Of a DNA stretch of 64,000 bases, positions 33,349-42,761 are shown in pieces (positions within the stretch are counted from its first letter, which is position 1; every line of letters starts with the position of its first letter). The stretch lies in contig NZ_CP110128.1 in NCBI RefSeq assembly GCF_028471945.1, positions 2,406,501 through 2,470,500 on the forward strand, read 5' to 3'. Position numbers and translations under genes: made by a program. Source of the DNA: Pseudomonas sp. WJP1. Its GTDB lineage: Bacteria > Pseudomonadota > Gammaproteobacteria > Pseudomonadales > Pseudomonadaceae. Below the pieces are notes generated by a model. That model worked only from the letters and a program-made list of their open reading frames with translations. It had not been told where the DNA came from and made no database searches.

Positions 33349-34605
33349 TTACACGCTGTCGATGCCCTCGGCGGCCGGCGCAGAAACCCTCGCCGGGGCG
33401 GTTTCGCGCAAGCATGTTGCGACCAGCAATCCGACCAATACGGCGCCGAGTGCCAGGTACATCGTGTTTTCGATGCCGTGGTGCTGGGCGATGTACCCCG
33501 CGATGGCGGGCGCGACGCCACCCCCGAAAATCTCGCCGATACCCACCACCAGGCCGGTCGCTGTGGAGGTCAGCGCCGCTGGAACGGATTCACTGGTAAG
33601 CGGCCCGACCGTCATGCAGATCATGCTGAAGTTGAAAAAGATCGTCAGGAACAGCAAGGCGAACAATTTCATCGGTTCCGCTCCAGTACCCATCAGCAAC
33701 CAGAGGAACACGCCGGTGGCGACAAACGAAATGAGTACCACCGGTTTACGGCCGATGCGATCGGACACGGCTGGCATGATCAGCTGCCCGAGAAAACCAC
33801 CCAGGCCGATCGCCGACATCACGAAGCCCATCTGCTGCACGTCCAGGTGCAGGTAGTCCATCAGGTAGTTGGGCATCATCACGCTGATCACGAACAGGCA
33901 GGTCAGCATGCAAAACATGCCGACGATGTTCAGCCACACGTTGCGAAAGCGCAGGGCATCCAGCCAACCGGTGTGCCTGGCGTCTGAGCGGGTTTCGGCT
34001 TTTGGTGGTGTAGCGATGCGGGTTTCCCGCAGGTGCCGGTACATGGCCAGGCCCAGCAGGAAGCCCGGCAACGACACGATCACAAAAACCCAGCGCCACG
34101 ACGGCACCACCAGCAAGAGTTGTGTGGCGAGAATGGGTGCAAGCCCAAGACCGAGAATCGGGAAAAAGGCCTGCTGGATGCCGATGTTCAAGCCGCGCCG
34201 GGCAGGGTGCGAAGACTCCGCCGTGGCCGCCAGGGCTGTCGGGGTAAAGGCGCCTTCGGAGATGCCCATGATCGCGCGGATCAGCAGCAATCCGCCGATA
34301 CCGGTCGCCAGACCCGAGAGGCCCGCCAGCAGAGAAAATACCAGCACTGCCGGAATAAGCACTTTGCGTCGACCGATACGGTCGGACAGTCGTCCCATGA
34401 AAATCGAAGAAATACCCCAGGCCAACCCCAGGATGGCGGTCACGTTGCCCAGGTCCTGATAGTTCAGACCGAGGTCTTTCATCATCACTGGAAACAACGG
34501 CAGGATGATGAACCGGTCCAGGCCCACCAGGCCGAAACCCAGGGCCAGCAAGGCCACCGCTTTGAACTCGTATCGAACATCCCACGCGTGCTTATTGTTG
34601 TTCAT
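33349..34605 (-). CDS. MFS transporter (anion/organic acid type)
   Basis: 418 residues, twelve helices. MFS motif A is visible as GRLSDRIGRRKVLIP, and the second half repeats it as PAVSDRIGRKPVVL. FKAVALLALGFGLVGLDRFIILPLFP fits the anion:cation symporter (ACS)-like carriers for organic acids. Start set at ATG 34605 (MNNNKHAW). It ends the operon of the MhpA-like hydroxylase, dioxygenase and FAH genes and follows a BBP2 porin by 54 nt. Confidence 0.88.
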   Translation of the reverse strand: MNNNKHAWDVRYEFKAVALLALGFGLVGLDRFIILPLFPVMMKDLGLNYQDLGNVTAILGLAWGISSIFMGRLSDRIGRRKVLIPAVLVFSLLAGLSGLATGIGGLLLIRAIMGISEGAFTPTALAATAESSHPARRGLNIGIQQAFFPILGLGLAPILATQLLLVVPSWRWVFVIVSLPGFLLGLAMYRHLRETRIATPPKAETRSDARHTGWLDALRFRNVWLNIVGMFCMLTCLFVISVMMPNYLMDYLHLDVQQMGFVMSAIGLGGFLGQLIMPAVSDRIGRKPVVLISFVATGVFLWLLMGTGAEPMKLFALLFLTIFFNFSMICMTVGPLTSESVPAALTSTATGLVVGIGEIFGGGVAPAIAGYIAQHHGIENTMYLALGAVLVGLLVATCLRETAPARVSAPAAEGIDSV

Positions 34606-34659
34606 GGTTGTCACTCGGATGGAGTTGAGGAAGGCAGCCATGGCGTGGCTGCCAGGGGC

Positions 34660-36021
34660 TTAGAAATAAATCAGCGCTTCGACCAGGCCGGTCAGCTGTG
34701 TACGGTCGCGCCCGGCCCCGAACGGGTGATCGTCGGCGTTGCCATCGAACACGTCGTATCGCACTTCGGGGCGTAGCGAGATGTACTTGTTCAGGTCGTA
34801 CCGCAGGCCCGCGGTGACGGCGTTGAAGTTGCCGCGGGCGGTGGAGGCGGGCAGCAGGATGAAACCGTCGGGATCGGCGAAATGCTCCGCCCGTACCGAG
34901 TAAGAAAGATCGGGCCTTTGCTGATAGGTCAGCACCGCGTTGGCACCCCACCAGTGCGCGCCGTCGAAGCCGGGGCCGTTGATGATGTCGACGGTGCTGG
35001 CCTGGCCGTCACCGTCCTGGTGGCCGTACACCACCTCGGCGCCCATCGACCAGTGCGCATCAAACCGATGCCAGCCGTTGAGCGAGTGCTGCTGCTTGAA
35101 CTGTCCATCCGGCGACACCAGGCGCGAGGTCGGTGCCTGCACGTCGCTGAAACTGTCGTTCTGCTCATCGCCGAGGATGAACTCGTAGTCGATCCAGGTC
35201 TGCATGTCGGCGGTACGCCAACGCAACGCACCGATAACCGATTTGCTGTCGTTGTTATCGCGCAGGTTGTTCCAGCCCTGGACCACGCCCAGTTCCACGC
35301 CGAGAATGCCGGACTCGCCGTTGTACAGGCGTGAACCCAACTGGACGCCGCCAACGGTGCCGGGTTCGCTGACAAAGGCGTAGGTCTTGCTGGCAAACGG
35401 GTTGCGCGCGGCGCGGATGTTCGGCGGGATTTCATAACCCAGCGCCGGGCCGAAAACCCCGGCCATGGCGGTGATGCCGGGACCGTAGGGCAGATAGGCG
35501 GTGGCGGCGATGTTCGGCACGGCAAGGAATTTTTGTTTGTCGCGCTGGGCCTTGGCCAGGTCGTCGTCACCGGGTGAGTTGATCCCCCAATGCATGTCCC
35601 AGCCTTGGGTTCGGGCGAACTGGGCGTTGCGGCCGTAGTTCATTTCAAAGGTAAAACCAAAGGCGGCTTCAGTGGGTTGCGGGCCGGGCAGCGGCGTGAT
35701 GCGCGGTACCATGTCGCCTTTGAGCGCCTTGTCGACAAACAGATGCAGGCCGCCCCATTCCAGGCCTTCATCGGCGAAACCCACCAGCGGCAGATTGCTC
35801 AAGCCGTCCTGGCGTTCGTCGTGGGTCGAGCGGTTGTTGCGCGAGTAACCCGTGTCGAATAATCCCGAGACCGTGATCCCGTAATCCTTTTCCAGCGTGT
35901 CACCGAACAGGCTGCGAAACAGCGTGCCTTCGCCTTTTTCGGTGTTATCGGCGGCGTGGGTATTGAGCGTCGCGAAGGCGGCCAGAACCGCACCAAGCGT
36001 TTTCACCTTGATGTTGTGCAT
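34660..36021 (-). CDS. BBP2/OmpL-like outer-membrane porin, second copy
   Basis: 453 residues, signal peptide MHNIKVKTLGAVLAAFATLNTHA, then FRSLFGDTLEKDYGITVSGLFDTGYSRNN and WDMHWGINSPGDDD; C-terminal Phe (VEALIYF). It is the same length as the 23500-24861 porin and clearly similar along its whole length. Both stand beside an MFS gene. The large in-frame extension upstream to 36516 is antisense-type noise inside the hydroxylase gene. Probable outer-membrane uptake channel for the ring compound. Confidence 0.8.
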   Translation of the reverse strand: MHNIKVKTLGAVLAAFATLNTHAADNTEKGEGTLFRSLFGDTLEKDYGITVSGLFDTGYSRNNRSTHDERQDGLSNLPLVGFADEGLEWGGLHLFVDKALKGDMVPRITPLPGPQPTEAAFGFTFEMNYGRNAQFARTQGWDMHWGINSPGDDDLAKAQRDKQKFLAVPNIAATAYLPYGPGITAMAGVFGPALGYEIPPNIRAARNPFASKTYAFVSEPGTVGGVQLGSRLYNGESGILGVELGVVQGWNNLRDNNDSKSVIGALRWRTADMQTWIDYEFILGDEQNDSFSDVQAPTSRLVSPDGQFKQQHSLNGWHRFDAHWSMGAEVVYGHQDGDGQASTVDIINGPGFDGAHWWGANAVLTYQQRPDLSYSVRAEHFADPDGFILLPASTARGNFNAVTAGLRYDLNKYISLRPEVRYDVFDGNADDHPFGAGRDRTQLTGLVEALIYF

Positions 36022-36088
36022 TGTCTGTCTCTTGTTTTTGTTGTCAGAGTCTTGAAGGGGGGGCGTCCGTGCCCCCTGGAACTCGGTA

Positions 36089-37696
36089 TCAGACGTGGCA
36101 GGCCCTGGCCTCATTGACGACGGCGTTTTGCTGCAATTGCTGGCGCAGGGAATTGAGCAGTTTGGGCAGCGCCGACAGCTCGGCCACCCCGCCGTAGCAG
36201 TAGTAGTCCGGGCGCACCAGCAGGACCTTGAGGCCGGCCTCGGCCATGAACTGTAAGTATTTGCCGGAGACGTCGCGGTAAATGCCCTTGGCACTGTCAG
36301 AGACCGGCGCAAGCCGAACCACTTGCAGGCCGTAGTCGCGGATGAAGCCCAACTGCTGCGCATCGAGCAGCGCCAACGGGTCTTCGTCACCGCGCACCAA
36401 CAGATGGAAACCGCGTCCGATGACATCGTCGTAGCGACTGACCTGGCCATCGATTTCAATCGAGCCGTGTACCCCGAGAATGCCGCGCAATTGACCGTCC
36501 TCTTGCAAAAGTCCATCGGTCAGACCGGGGAACGGCGGCAGTGGTGCAACGTTGCCGCTCAAATACGCCGCGTCACGCTCGGCGGCTTTCACGGGGTCAG
36601 ACACGCAGACCACTTTGCCCATGGCCATGGAGGCTTCGATCACCGCGCGAATCTGCGGTTTGCGCTCCAGGGTGTAGCTGTCCAGAAGGCTGTTGTCGGC
36701 CAGGCCCCGCAGCAGCAGGTCCAGGCGCCAGGACAGATTCCACGCATCGCGAATGCCTGAGCACATGCCCTGGCCCATGAACGGCGGCATCACGTGGGCG
36801 GCGTCACCGGCCAGCATCACCCGGCCGCTGTTCCAGTTGGAGGCAATGCGCGAGCGGAACTGATAGACCGCGTGGCGCACCAGGTCCGCGGTGTCCGGAG
36901 TGACCCAGCGCGACAGCAGCGACCAGACCTTGTCGGTGTCTTGCAGGTCTTCGAGGGTTTCGTGGGGCAGGCGCATGAACTCCCAGCGCCGATAACCGGG
37001 CCCGCCGGGGACCATGGTGGTCGGGCGCTCGGGGTTGCACCACTGGCCGATGTCCGGCACATCCAGTTCCACGCCGGGCTTGGGTTGCAGGTCGACCACC
37101 AGCCAGTCTTCCTGGAAACCCAGGTCTTGCCATTCAATGCCCAGCGATTGTCGTACGAAGCTGTTGGCGCCGTCAGCGCCGATGACATAACGAGCGCGGA
37201 CGCTTTGCTGTTCTTCGCCCAGCGAGAACTTGCCGTCTTCACGAATCACCCGGTTGAGCACCATGTCGCAGCCTGTGGCGTCCTGCTTGAGCGCAGTGGC
37301 TTCCCAGCCCTGATGGATCTGCACGTTGCCGATGCTTTTGGCTTTGCGGTCGAGGATGGCCTCCAGCGACGGCTGGTTGAACAGGTAGCCGAAGGGGCCA
37401 TCGCTAATGGACTCGGCCGACCAGTCGATCTCTACCAGTACCTTCCAGTCGGCGTTGAACCACTGGTAGCGCGCCGACGGCTGGGAGATTTTTTCAAGCT
37501 CTTCACCCAGCCCCATGGAGAGGAATACACGGCGAATTTCATGATCGTAGAAAACGGCGCGCGGGAGCGGGTAGAGCGCTGGCCAGCGCTCGAAGACGGC
37601 GACCGTGTAACCCATCTGGCCCAACAGAATGGCCAGGGTCTGGCCTACAGGACCGTAACCGGCGATGGCAACATCGACTGTGGTGTGCTGATTCAT
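36089..37696 (-). CDS. FAD-dependent aromatic hydroxylase, MhpA-like
   Basis: 535 residues of the group A flavoprotein monooxygenases: GxGxxG in VDVAIAGYGPVGQTLAILLG, the DG motif GADGANSFVRQ and the second FAD motif LAGDAAHVMPPFMGQGMCSGIRDAWNLSW. The best family match I can name is MhpA (3-(3-hydroxyphenyl)propionate 2-hydroxylase). It makes a catechol from a phenol using NAD(P)H, fitting the extradiol dioxygenase encoded next to it. Start at ATG 37696. The exact substrate is unknown. Confidence 0.88.
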   Translation of the reverse strand: MNQHTTVDVAIAGYGPVGQTLAILLGQMGYTVAVFERWPALYPLPRAVFYDHEIRRVFLSMGLGEELEKISQPSARYQWFNADWKVLVEIDWSAESISDGPFGYLFNQPSLEAILDRKAKSIGNVQIHQGWEATALKQDATGCDMVLNRVIREDGKFSLGEEQQSVRARYVIGADGANSFVRQSLGIEWQDLGFQEDWLVVDLQPKPGVELDVPDIGQWCNPERPTTMVPGGPGYRRWEFMRLPHETLEDLQDTDKVWSLLSRWVTPDTADLVRHAVYQFRSRIASNWNSGRVMLAGDAAHVMPPFMGQGMCSGIRDAWNLSWRLDLLLRGLADNSLLDSYTLERKPQIRAVIEASMAMGKVVCVSDPVKAAERDAAYLSGNVAPLPPFPGLTDGLLQEDGQLRGILGVHGSIEIDGQVSRYDDVIGRGFHLLVRGDEDPLALLDAQQLGFIRDYGLQVVRLAPVSDSAKGIYRDVSGKYLQFMAEAGLKVLLVRPDYYCYGGVAELSALPKLLNSLRQQLQQNAVVNEARACHV

Positions 37697-37808
37697 GACT
37701 GTGCCTCGTGTACTTCTCAATGATTTCCGGACGTGGCCGGGCCCGTAGCGCGATCAGGAGGACTCGCGCCATGCAGGAATTCCAGGTGTCTTGGAGGGGC
37801 AGGCAGAC

Positions 37809-38729
37809 TCAGGACGGTGCCGGAGTGCCCGCTTCAGTGTTGAAAATGAAGTTGTCCGGGACGTCCGGGCCCCACAGGTACAGGGAGTTCTCGGGCGGGT
37901 AGTCGCCAGCGGGCCATTCGCTGCCTTCGCTGATGTAATCCATATCGGCCGAGTACTCGCAGAAGGAGCCCCATGGGTCCTGCACATAGTGGAAGTAGTT
38001 CGAGCCCAGGCAATGACGACCCGTGCCCCAGCCTTTGGTGTGGCCAGCCGCGGCCATCTGCGAGGCGCCGGCACCGACTTCGTCAATGCTGTCGACTTCC
38101 CAGGCTGCGTGGTGCCAGCCCTTGGCACTGCTCTTGGCGAACGCTACCAAATGATGATCGCAGCCGTGGGAGGCGTGACTGAAGGCGATGATGTCCATCG
38201 ACTTGTCGGAGAGCTTCAGCCCCAGCGCCTGTTCATAGAAATGCAGGGCGCCGAGCACGTCCGGGGTGAACAACAGCACGTGGGACAAACGCCGAGGGCG
38301 AACTTGCGCCAGGCCATCGCGCGTCGTTGCGCCACGGCGATTGGCCGGTGTATCGCTGCTGTGGTGGGCGGTCTTCTGGTCGGGCATGGTTTTGTCGCCG
38401 ACCTTGACCTGCAACAGATTGCCGTCCGGATCGCGGAACCAGATGCCGGCGCCTGGGCGATCTTCAAAGCGCCCACCGGCGGCTTCGATCTGCTGGCGTA
38501 GCGCGGCGAAGTCCTGTTCGTAGCAGTTGAAGCTCAGGTACGCCATGGACTTGGAAGCGGCCGGGAGGATTTTCGCCCACACATGCCCATCGGCCGCCCG
38601 CAGCAGGAGTTGGTCCGCGCCATGCTCTACATCCAGGCCGAAGCTTTCAAAGAATTGGCAGGCTTCGTCCAGGGACGGAACGTTCAGCGCGTAATGATCA
38701 ATTGAATGCACACCATGGGACACGCTCAT
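37809..38729 (-). CDS. Type I extradiol ring-cleavage dioxygenase (VOC fold)
   Basis: 306 residues with two vicinal-oxygen-chelate modules. The second module carries the metal ligands: His in RLSHVLLFTPDV, His in GCDHHLVAF and Glu in GSFCEYSADMDYI. Meta-cleavage of a catechol by Fe(II) is expected. ATG 38729 was chosen because GGAGG lies 5 nt upstream; ATG 38741 precedes that site. It lies between FAH (80 nt) and hydroxylase (112 nt) genes on one strand. Confidence 0.9.
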   Translation of the reverse strand: MSVSHGVHSIDHYALNVPSLDEACQFFESFGLDVEHGADQLLLRAADGHVWAKILPAASKSMAYLSFNCYEQDFAALRQQIEAAGGRFEDRPGAGIWFRDPDGNLLQVKVGDKTMPDQKTAHHSSDTPANRRGATTRDGLAQVRPRRLSHVLLFTPDVLGALHFYEQALGLKLSDKSMDIIAFSHASHGCDHHLVAFAKSSAKGWHHAAWEVDSIDEVGAGASQMAAAGHTKGWGTGRHCLGSNYFHYVQDPWGSFCEYSADMDYISEGSEWPAGDYPPENSLYLWGPDVPDNFIFNTEAGTPAPS

Positions 38730-38809
38730 GATTGCCTCCATTTTTAATTATTGTAGTTATTGCACGCAGGGCCTGGGGGCGGCCCTGCGCCACATTTCAA
38801 ACGGTGTTG

Positions 38810-39643
38810 TCAGGCTTCGTCGACCACCGGGTTGACCAGCTTGCCGATGCCCTCGATGGACACTTCGACGATATCGCCAGCCTTCAGGTAGACCTTCGGA
38901 TTCATGCCGAAACCGACGCCGGCCGGGGTTCCGCTGACAATCACGTCACCGGCTTCCAGGGTCACCGCTTCACTGAGCGTCGAGATGATGGTGGCCACGT
39001 CGAACAGCATGTCGTCGGTGTTGGCCGATTGTACGACCTTGCCATTGACGCGGGTTTCCAGCAGCAGGCCCTTGCCGCCAGCTGGCAGTTCGTCGGCCGT
39101 CACCAGTACCGGCCCGAACGCGCCGGTGTCATCGAAGTTCTTGCCGACCGTCCATTGCGGCGAAATGAACTGGTAGTCACGCACCGACCCTTCGTTGAAC
39201 AAGGCGTAGCCGGCGACGTGTTGCAGTGCATCTTCCTTGCGAATGTGACGACCACCGCTTTTGAGGACTACGGCCATTTCGCCTTCGTAGTCGAGGGTGT
39301 CGGAAACACGCGGGCGAATCAGCGGTTTGTTGTGGGCGGTCAGGCTGGAGTTCCAGCGCGGGAACAGGGTCGGGTAGCTTGGCTGGGCGTACGGCGACTC
39401 CTTGGTGTGGTCGGCGTAGTTCAGGCCCACACACACGATCTTGGTCGGGCGCGCCATCAGTGGCAGGTAAGCGTCTTCGGCGATCTCGACCAGCGCACCG
39501 TTGGCACTGGCGCCGTGAGTGGTCAGGTCGACGCCGCGGGCCAGCAGCGACTCAAGGGATTCGGCGCCCAGTACACGCACACCTTCGGTGGTGACGACAC
39601 CCAGGACAGGTTGACCTTGATTCAAGAAGCGAACGTAGCGCAT
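38810..39643 (-). CDS. Fumarylacetoacetate hydrolase (FAH)-family protein
   Basis: 277 residues: an N-terminal cap (MRYVRFLNQGQPVLGVV) and the FAH core with metal ligands in DYEGEMAVVL (Asp/Glu) and VTADELP, plus SGTPAGVGFG. Family members hydrolyse or isomerise meta-cleavage products and related 2-oxo acids. It is probably the first gene of the hydroxylase/dioxygenase operon and is divergent from a GntR gene. Confidence 0.9.
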   Translation of the reverse strand: MRYVRFLNQGQPVLGVVTTEGVRVLGAESLESLLARGVDLTTHGASANGALVEIAEDAYLPLMARPTKIVCVGLNYADHTKESPYAQPSYPTLFPRWNSSLTAHNKPLIRPRVSDTLDYEGEMAVVLKSGGRHIRKEDALQHVAGYALFNEGSVRDYQFISPQWTVGKNFDDTGAFGPVLVTADELPAGGKGLLLETRVNGKVVQSANTDDMLFDVATIISTLSEAVTLEAGDVIVSGTPAGVGFGMNPKVYLKAGDIVEVSIEGIGKLVNPVVDEA

Positions 39644-39737
39644 GACGGTTTCTCTTGTTGGCTTGAAAGGGGTCGGTGTGGAAGGGCAGCCGACCGCGTA
39701 GTCACTAAGCTAGGCCCAATAAAATATATCGTCAACA

Positions 39738-39773
39738 AAAAATATATATTTTTCCAAATATGAGAAATTTCTC
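39738..39773. promoter_or_regulatory. Two palindromes between the FAH operon and the GntR gene
   Basis: aaaaatatatattttt (39738-39753) and gagaaatttctc (39762-39773) are both perfect dyads in the AT-rich 176-bp divergent promoter region. Either could be an operator for the adjacent GntR regulator. Confidence 0.5.
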
Positions 39774-39819
39774 GATCTGTGTATGATTCGAGCAGACAAC
39801 GCGTAAAAAGGAGTCAACC

Positions 39820-40527
39820 GTGAATTCCCCCCTGATCAACTGGCAATCTTCGGAACCCGCTGAAAAGCGCACCATGGCCTCGCAACTCGAAGCCCGGATT
39901 CGCCAGGACATCATCAATGGCCAACTGGCACCGGGCAGTCGCCTGCGTCTCAAGGAGCTGGCCGAGGCCTACGATGTGGGGGTGATTCCACTGCGCGAAG
40001 CCTTGTCGCGCCTGGCCAGCAGCGGTTTCGTCTCGGCGGCGGATCAGAAGGGCTTCAGCGTCGGGCAGATTTCCGCAGCGGAAATCGCCGACATCACGGC
40101 CGCACGGCTGCATATCGAGTGCAAAGCCCTGGCTGACTCCATTCGCCAAGGGGACGTGGAGTGGGAGAGTCGCGTGCTTGCCGCCCATCACCGGCTTGAC
40201 CGCCTGACCATCGTCGAAGGCCCTGAGCGCTTGCTCAAACCGGAATGGGAAAACGCTCATGAACTGTTCCATCAGGCGCTTATCTCAAGCTGCAACTCGC
40301 CAACATTGCTGCGCCTGTGTGCGTCCCTGCGGGATCAAACCGCGCGCTATCGCTTCCTGTCGATGCACTACGCCGACAGCGCCAAGCGCGATGTGCCCCA
40401 TGAGCATCGACAACTGATGGATGCCGCCCTGGCCAAGGACATCGACACGGCGTGCGAGCTACTGGCCGCTCACTACCAGACCACCACCGACTCGGTGCTC
40501 AAGCACGCACTCTTGATTCAGGGCTGA
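39820..40527 (+). CDS. GntR-family regulator (FCD subgroup)
   Basis: 235 residues: winged HTH (residues 20-85: LEARIRQDIINGQLAPGSRLRLKELAEAYDVGVIPLREALSRL) and an FCD ligand domain with helical, metal-binding-type pattern (HIECKALADS, ENAHELFHQALI, HEHRQLMDAAL). GTG 39820 has AAGGAG 6 nt upstream. It is divergent from the FAH/dioxygenase/hydroxylase operon, which it most likely represses. Confidence 0.93.
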   Translation: MNSPLINWQSSEPAEKRTMASQLEARIRQDIINGQLAPGSRLRLKELAEAYDVGVIPLREALSRLASSGFVSAADQKGFSVGQISAAEIADITAARLHIECKALADSIRQGDVEWESRVLAAHHRLDRLTIVEGPERLLKPEWENAHELFHQALISSCNSPTLLRLCASLRDQTARYRFLSMHYADSAKRDVPHEHRQLMDAALAKDIDTACELLAAHYQTTTDSVLKHALLIQG

Positions 40528-40588
40528 TGTTTTTTCCTGCAAGGGGGAGATCAACGCCTCGACGGTGGCAGGAATGTGTCATTTCTCA

Positions 40589-41365
40589 TCAATATTCGCC
40601 CGCCAGCCTGGAAATCGAGGCTCGGCAGGCCTCCAGTGCCTGGCGGAATTCTTCGGCGCGCATCTGAAAGCGTGAGGTGGGTGCCACGACGGCGACGGCG
40701 TGGGGGCCCATGAACGTCGGGATCAGGATGCTGCAGGCACTGATGCCCACCGTGTGTTCCTGGTGATCGGTGGCAAAACCGCTTTCACGTATCGACACCA
40801 TTTCGCTAAGCAGCGATTGGATGCCATGGGTCGAGTCCGTCAGTTTTTCCGGGGATTGGCCCAATACTTCCAGGATCTGTTCGTCGCTCAAGGTCGAGAG
40901 CAGCACTTTGCCGTCCGCTGTCGCGTGCATCGGCATCGAACGGCCCATGGGGAACACCACGCGCAATTCGCGCTCGGCGATAACCCGGTCAATGACATTG
41001 GTCTGCTGTCCGCTGATGCACGACAGGGTGACGCTCTCGTTCAGCTCCTGTGACAACTCCTCAAGGGACTTGCGGGCGATCGAGATGATGTCGGTGTGGG
41101 TCTGGTGAATCAGCTGAGCGAGGGCCGGGCCGAGGCGAAATCCGCTGCCGGGACGAATGGGTTCAACCATGGCCTCGGATTCCAGGGCGCTGACGATCCG
41201 TTGCACGGTTGAACGCGCCAACCCGACTTCCTGGGCAATCGCCCCCAGGCTCAAGCCTCGCGGATGGCTACCCAACACGCGCATCACTGAACAGGCACGG
41301 GCGATGACCTGAATCCCGCCGCTGCGACTTTCGTCCATTTCGTTTTTTTCTTTCGACTCACTCAT
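40589..41365 (-). CDS. IclR-family regulator divergent from an RND pump
   Basis: 258 residues: N-terminal IclR HTH (GLSLGAIAQEVGLARSTVQRIVSALESEAMVEP) and the GAF-like effector domain (MHATADGKVLLSTLSDEQ, EHTVGISACSILIPTFMG). In Pseudomonas, IclR proteins TtgV and SrpS sit next to and control solvent-efflux RND pumps; this gene has the same arrangement with 41599-47314. It is 62 nt convergent with the GntR gene. A role as a pump repressor is inferred. Confidence 0.92.
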   Translation of the reverse strand: MSESKEKNEMDESRSGGIQVIARACSVMRVLGSHPRGLSLGAIAQEVGLARSTVQRIVSALESEAMVEPIRPGSGFRLGPALAQLIHQTHTDIISIARKSLEELSQELNESVTLSCISGQQTNVIDRVIAERELRVVFPMGRSMPMHATADGKVLLSTLSDEQILEVLGQSPEKLTDSTHGIQSLLSEMVSIRESGFATDHQEHTVGISACSILIPTFMGPHAVAVVAPTSRFQMRAEEFRQALEACRASISRLAGEY

Positions 41366-41440
41366 TTCCTACCTCGAGACCGGCGCGCCTGGTTTGTGGG
41401 CTGAAGCCCTGCAGCAGTTTACAGGCTGGACGGGGGTGTA

Positions 41441-41503
41441 CCGCAATGCGGGTGCTTGCACCACGATGTGGATCGCATTACGATACATCGCATCGCATTG
41501 CGG
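41441..41503. promoter_or_regulatory. Inverted repeat in the IclR/RND divergent promoter region
   Basis: CCGCAATGCG (41441-41450) and its reverse complement CGCATTGCGG (41494-41503), with further cgat/atcg dyads between them. Candidate operator for the IclR regulator. Confidence 0.5.
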
Positions 41504-41598
41504 GTCACTCGTTATGTGATCAACCCCTCTCGACTGCCAATCCCCTTGCCTGCCTCGTGCAATGCAAGGCGTTGGGCGAGCTTTCAAAGGAGTATCAA

Positions 41599-42729
41599 AT
41601 GAATTTCAGACCCTCCCGGCGCCTTGGCTACGCGCTGCCGCTGGCCGCGTTGATCGTGGCTGGCTGCCAGGAACCACAGGACACCGTGGTCCATAAGGTG
41701 CCCGACGTCGGGGTCGTGACCCTCCAGAATGAAGATGTCCTGCTCAGCAGTGATCTTCCGGGACGAACCAGCGCCTATCGCGTGGCCGAGGTCCGACCGC
41801 AGGTCAGCGGGATCATCCAGAAGCGTTTTTTCAACGAGGGCGCGCAGGTCAGCAAAGGTCAGCAGCTCTATCAGATCGACCCCGCCAGTTACCAGGCGGC
41901 CGTCGAAAAGGCCCAGGCGAACCTCGACACCACGCGTAACCTGGCTGAACGCTACAAGCGTTTGGTGGAGAGCAAGGCAATCAGTCGCCAGCAATACGAC
42001 GATGCCGACGCCAATTTCAGGCAGGCCGCGGCGGAGTTGAAGATGGCCCGGATCAATCTGGAGTACACCCGCGTTCTGGCGCCGATCAGCGGGCGCATCA
42101 GTCGCTCGAACATCACCGAAGGGGCGTTGGTCACCACGGGTCAGGTCGATGCACTGGCGTCGATCAATCAACTGGACCCGATCTACGTCGACGTGACCCA
42201 GGCCTCCACTGAAATGCTCAAGCTGCGACGCGAAATGGCGTCGGGTCAGTTGACCATGGCCGGGCCGGACCAGGTGCAGATCCAGCTCACGCTCGAAGAT
42301 GGCTCGGCCTACGAGTTGCCGGGTGCGCTGAAGTTTTCCGAGGTGACGGTCGACCCGGGCACCGGAGCTGTCACCTTGCGCGCTGCGTTTGCCAACCCGA
42401 ACGGCATTCTGCTGCCGGGCATGTTCGTCCATGCCCGCCTCACCGAAGGTGTGCGCCAGCGAGCGATCCTGGTACCGCAACAAGGCATCACCCGCGACCT
42501 CAAAGGCCAGGCTACTGCGCTGGTGATCGGTGCTGAAAACAAGGCCGAGCTGCGGGAGGTCAAGACCCAGCGCACCCTGGGCAACAAATGGCTGATCGAA
42601 TCCGGCCTGAAGGCGGGCGACCGGGTAATCACCGAGGGCGTGCAACTGGCCAGGCCCGGCATGTCGATCAATCCCGTCCCCGCAAAAAATCTCGACGCCA
42701 ACTCCGCTGTGGTCAGCGCCACCGAGTAG
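41599..42729 (+). CDS. RND efflux pump periplasmic adaptor (MexA/TtgA-like)
   Basis: 376-residue lipoprotein: signal and lipobox [11 protein letters not shown], then the adaptor order of barrel-sandwich ([31 protein letters not shown]), alpha-hairpin ([30 protein letters not shown]) and beta-barrel domains. It links the inner-membrane pump to the outer-membrane channel. ATG 41599 has AAGGAG upstream. The next gene begins 32 nt after the stop. Confidence 0.95.
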   Translation: MNFRPSRRLGYALPLAALIVAGCQEPQDTVVHKVPDVGVVTLQNEDVLLSSDLPGRTSAYRVAEVRPQVSGIIQKRFFNEGAQVSKGQQLYQIDPASYQAAVEKAQANLDTTRNLAERYKRLVESKAISRQQYDDADANFRQAAAELKMARINLEYTRVLAPISGRISRSNITEGALVTTGQVDALASINQLDPIYVDVTQASTEMLKLRREMASGQLTMAGPDQVQIQLTLEDGSAYELPGALKFSEVTVDPGTGAVTLRAAFANPNGILLPGMFVHARLTEGVRQRAILVPQQGITRDLKGQATALVIGAENKAELREVKTQRTLGNKWLIESGLKAGDRVITEGVQLARPGMSINPVPAKNLDANSAVVSATE

Positions 42730-42761
42730 CGCTTGCGCCGCTCACGCTCAAGGTAATACCT

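Noticed and set aside
23500..36021. Calling the two porins OprD family
   Set aside because: The N-terminal LFGDxLExDYGIxVSG pattern and the absence of OprD hallmarks fit BBP2/OmpL-like barrels better.
34660..36516. A 618-residue protein starting upstream of the second porin
   Set aside because: The extra N-terminal part is antisense-like sequence within the hydroxylase gene; the signal peptide at 36021 sets the true start.
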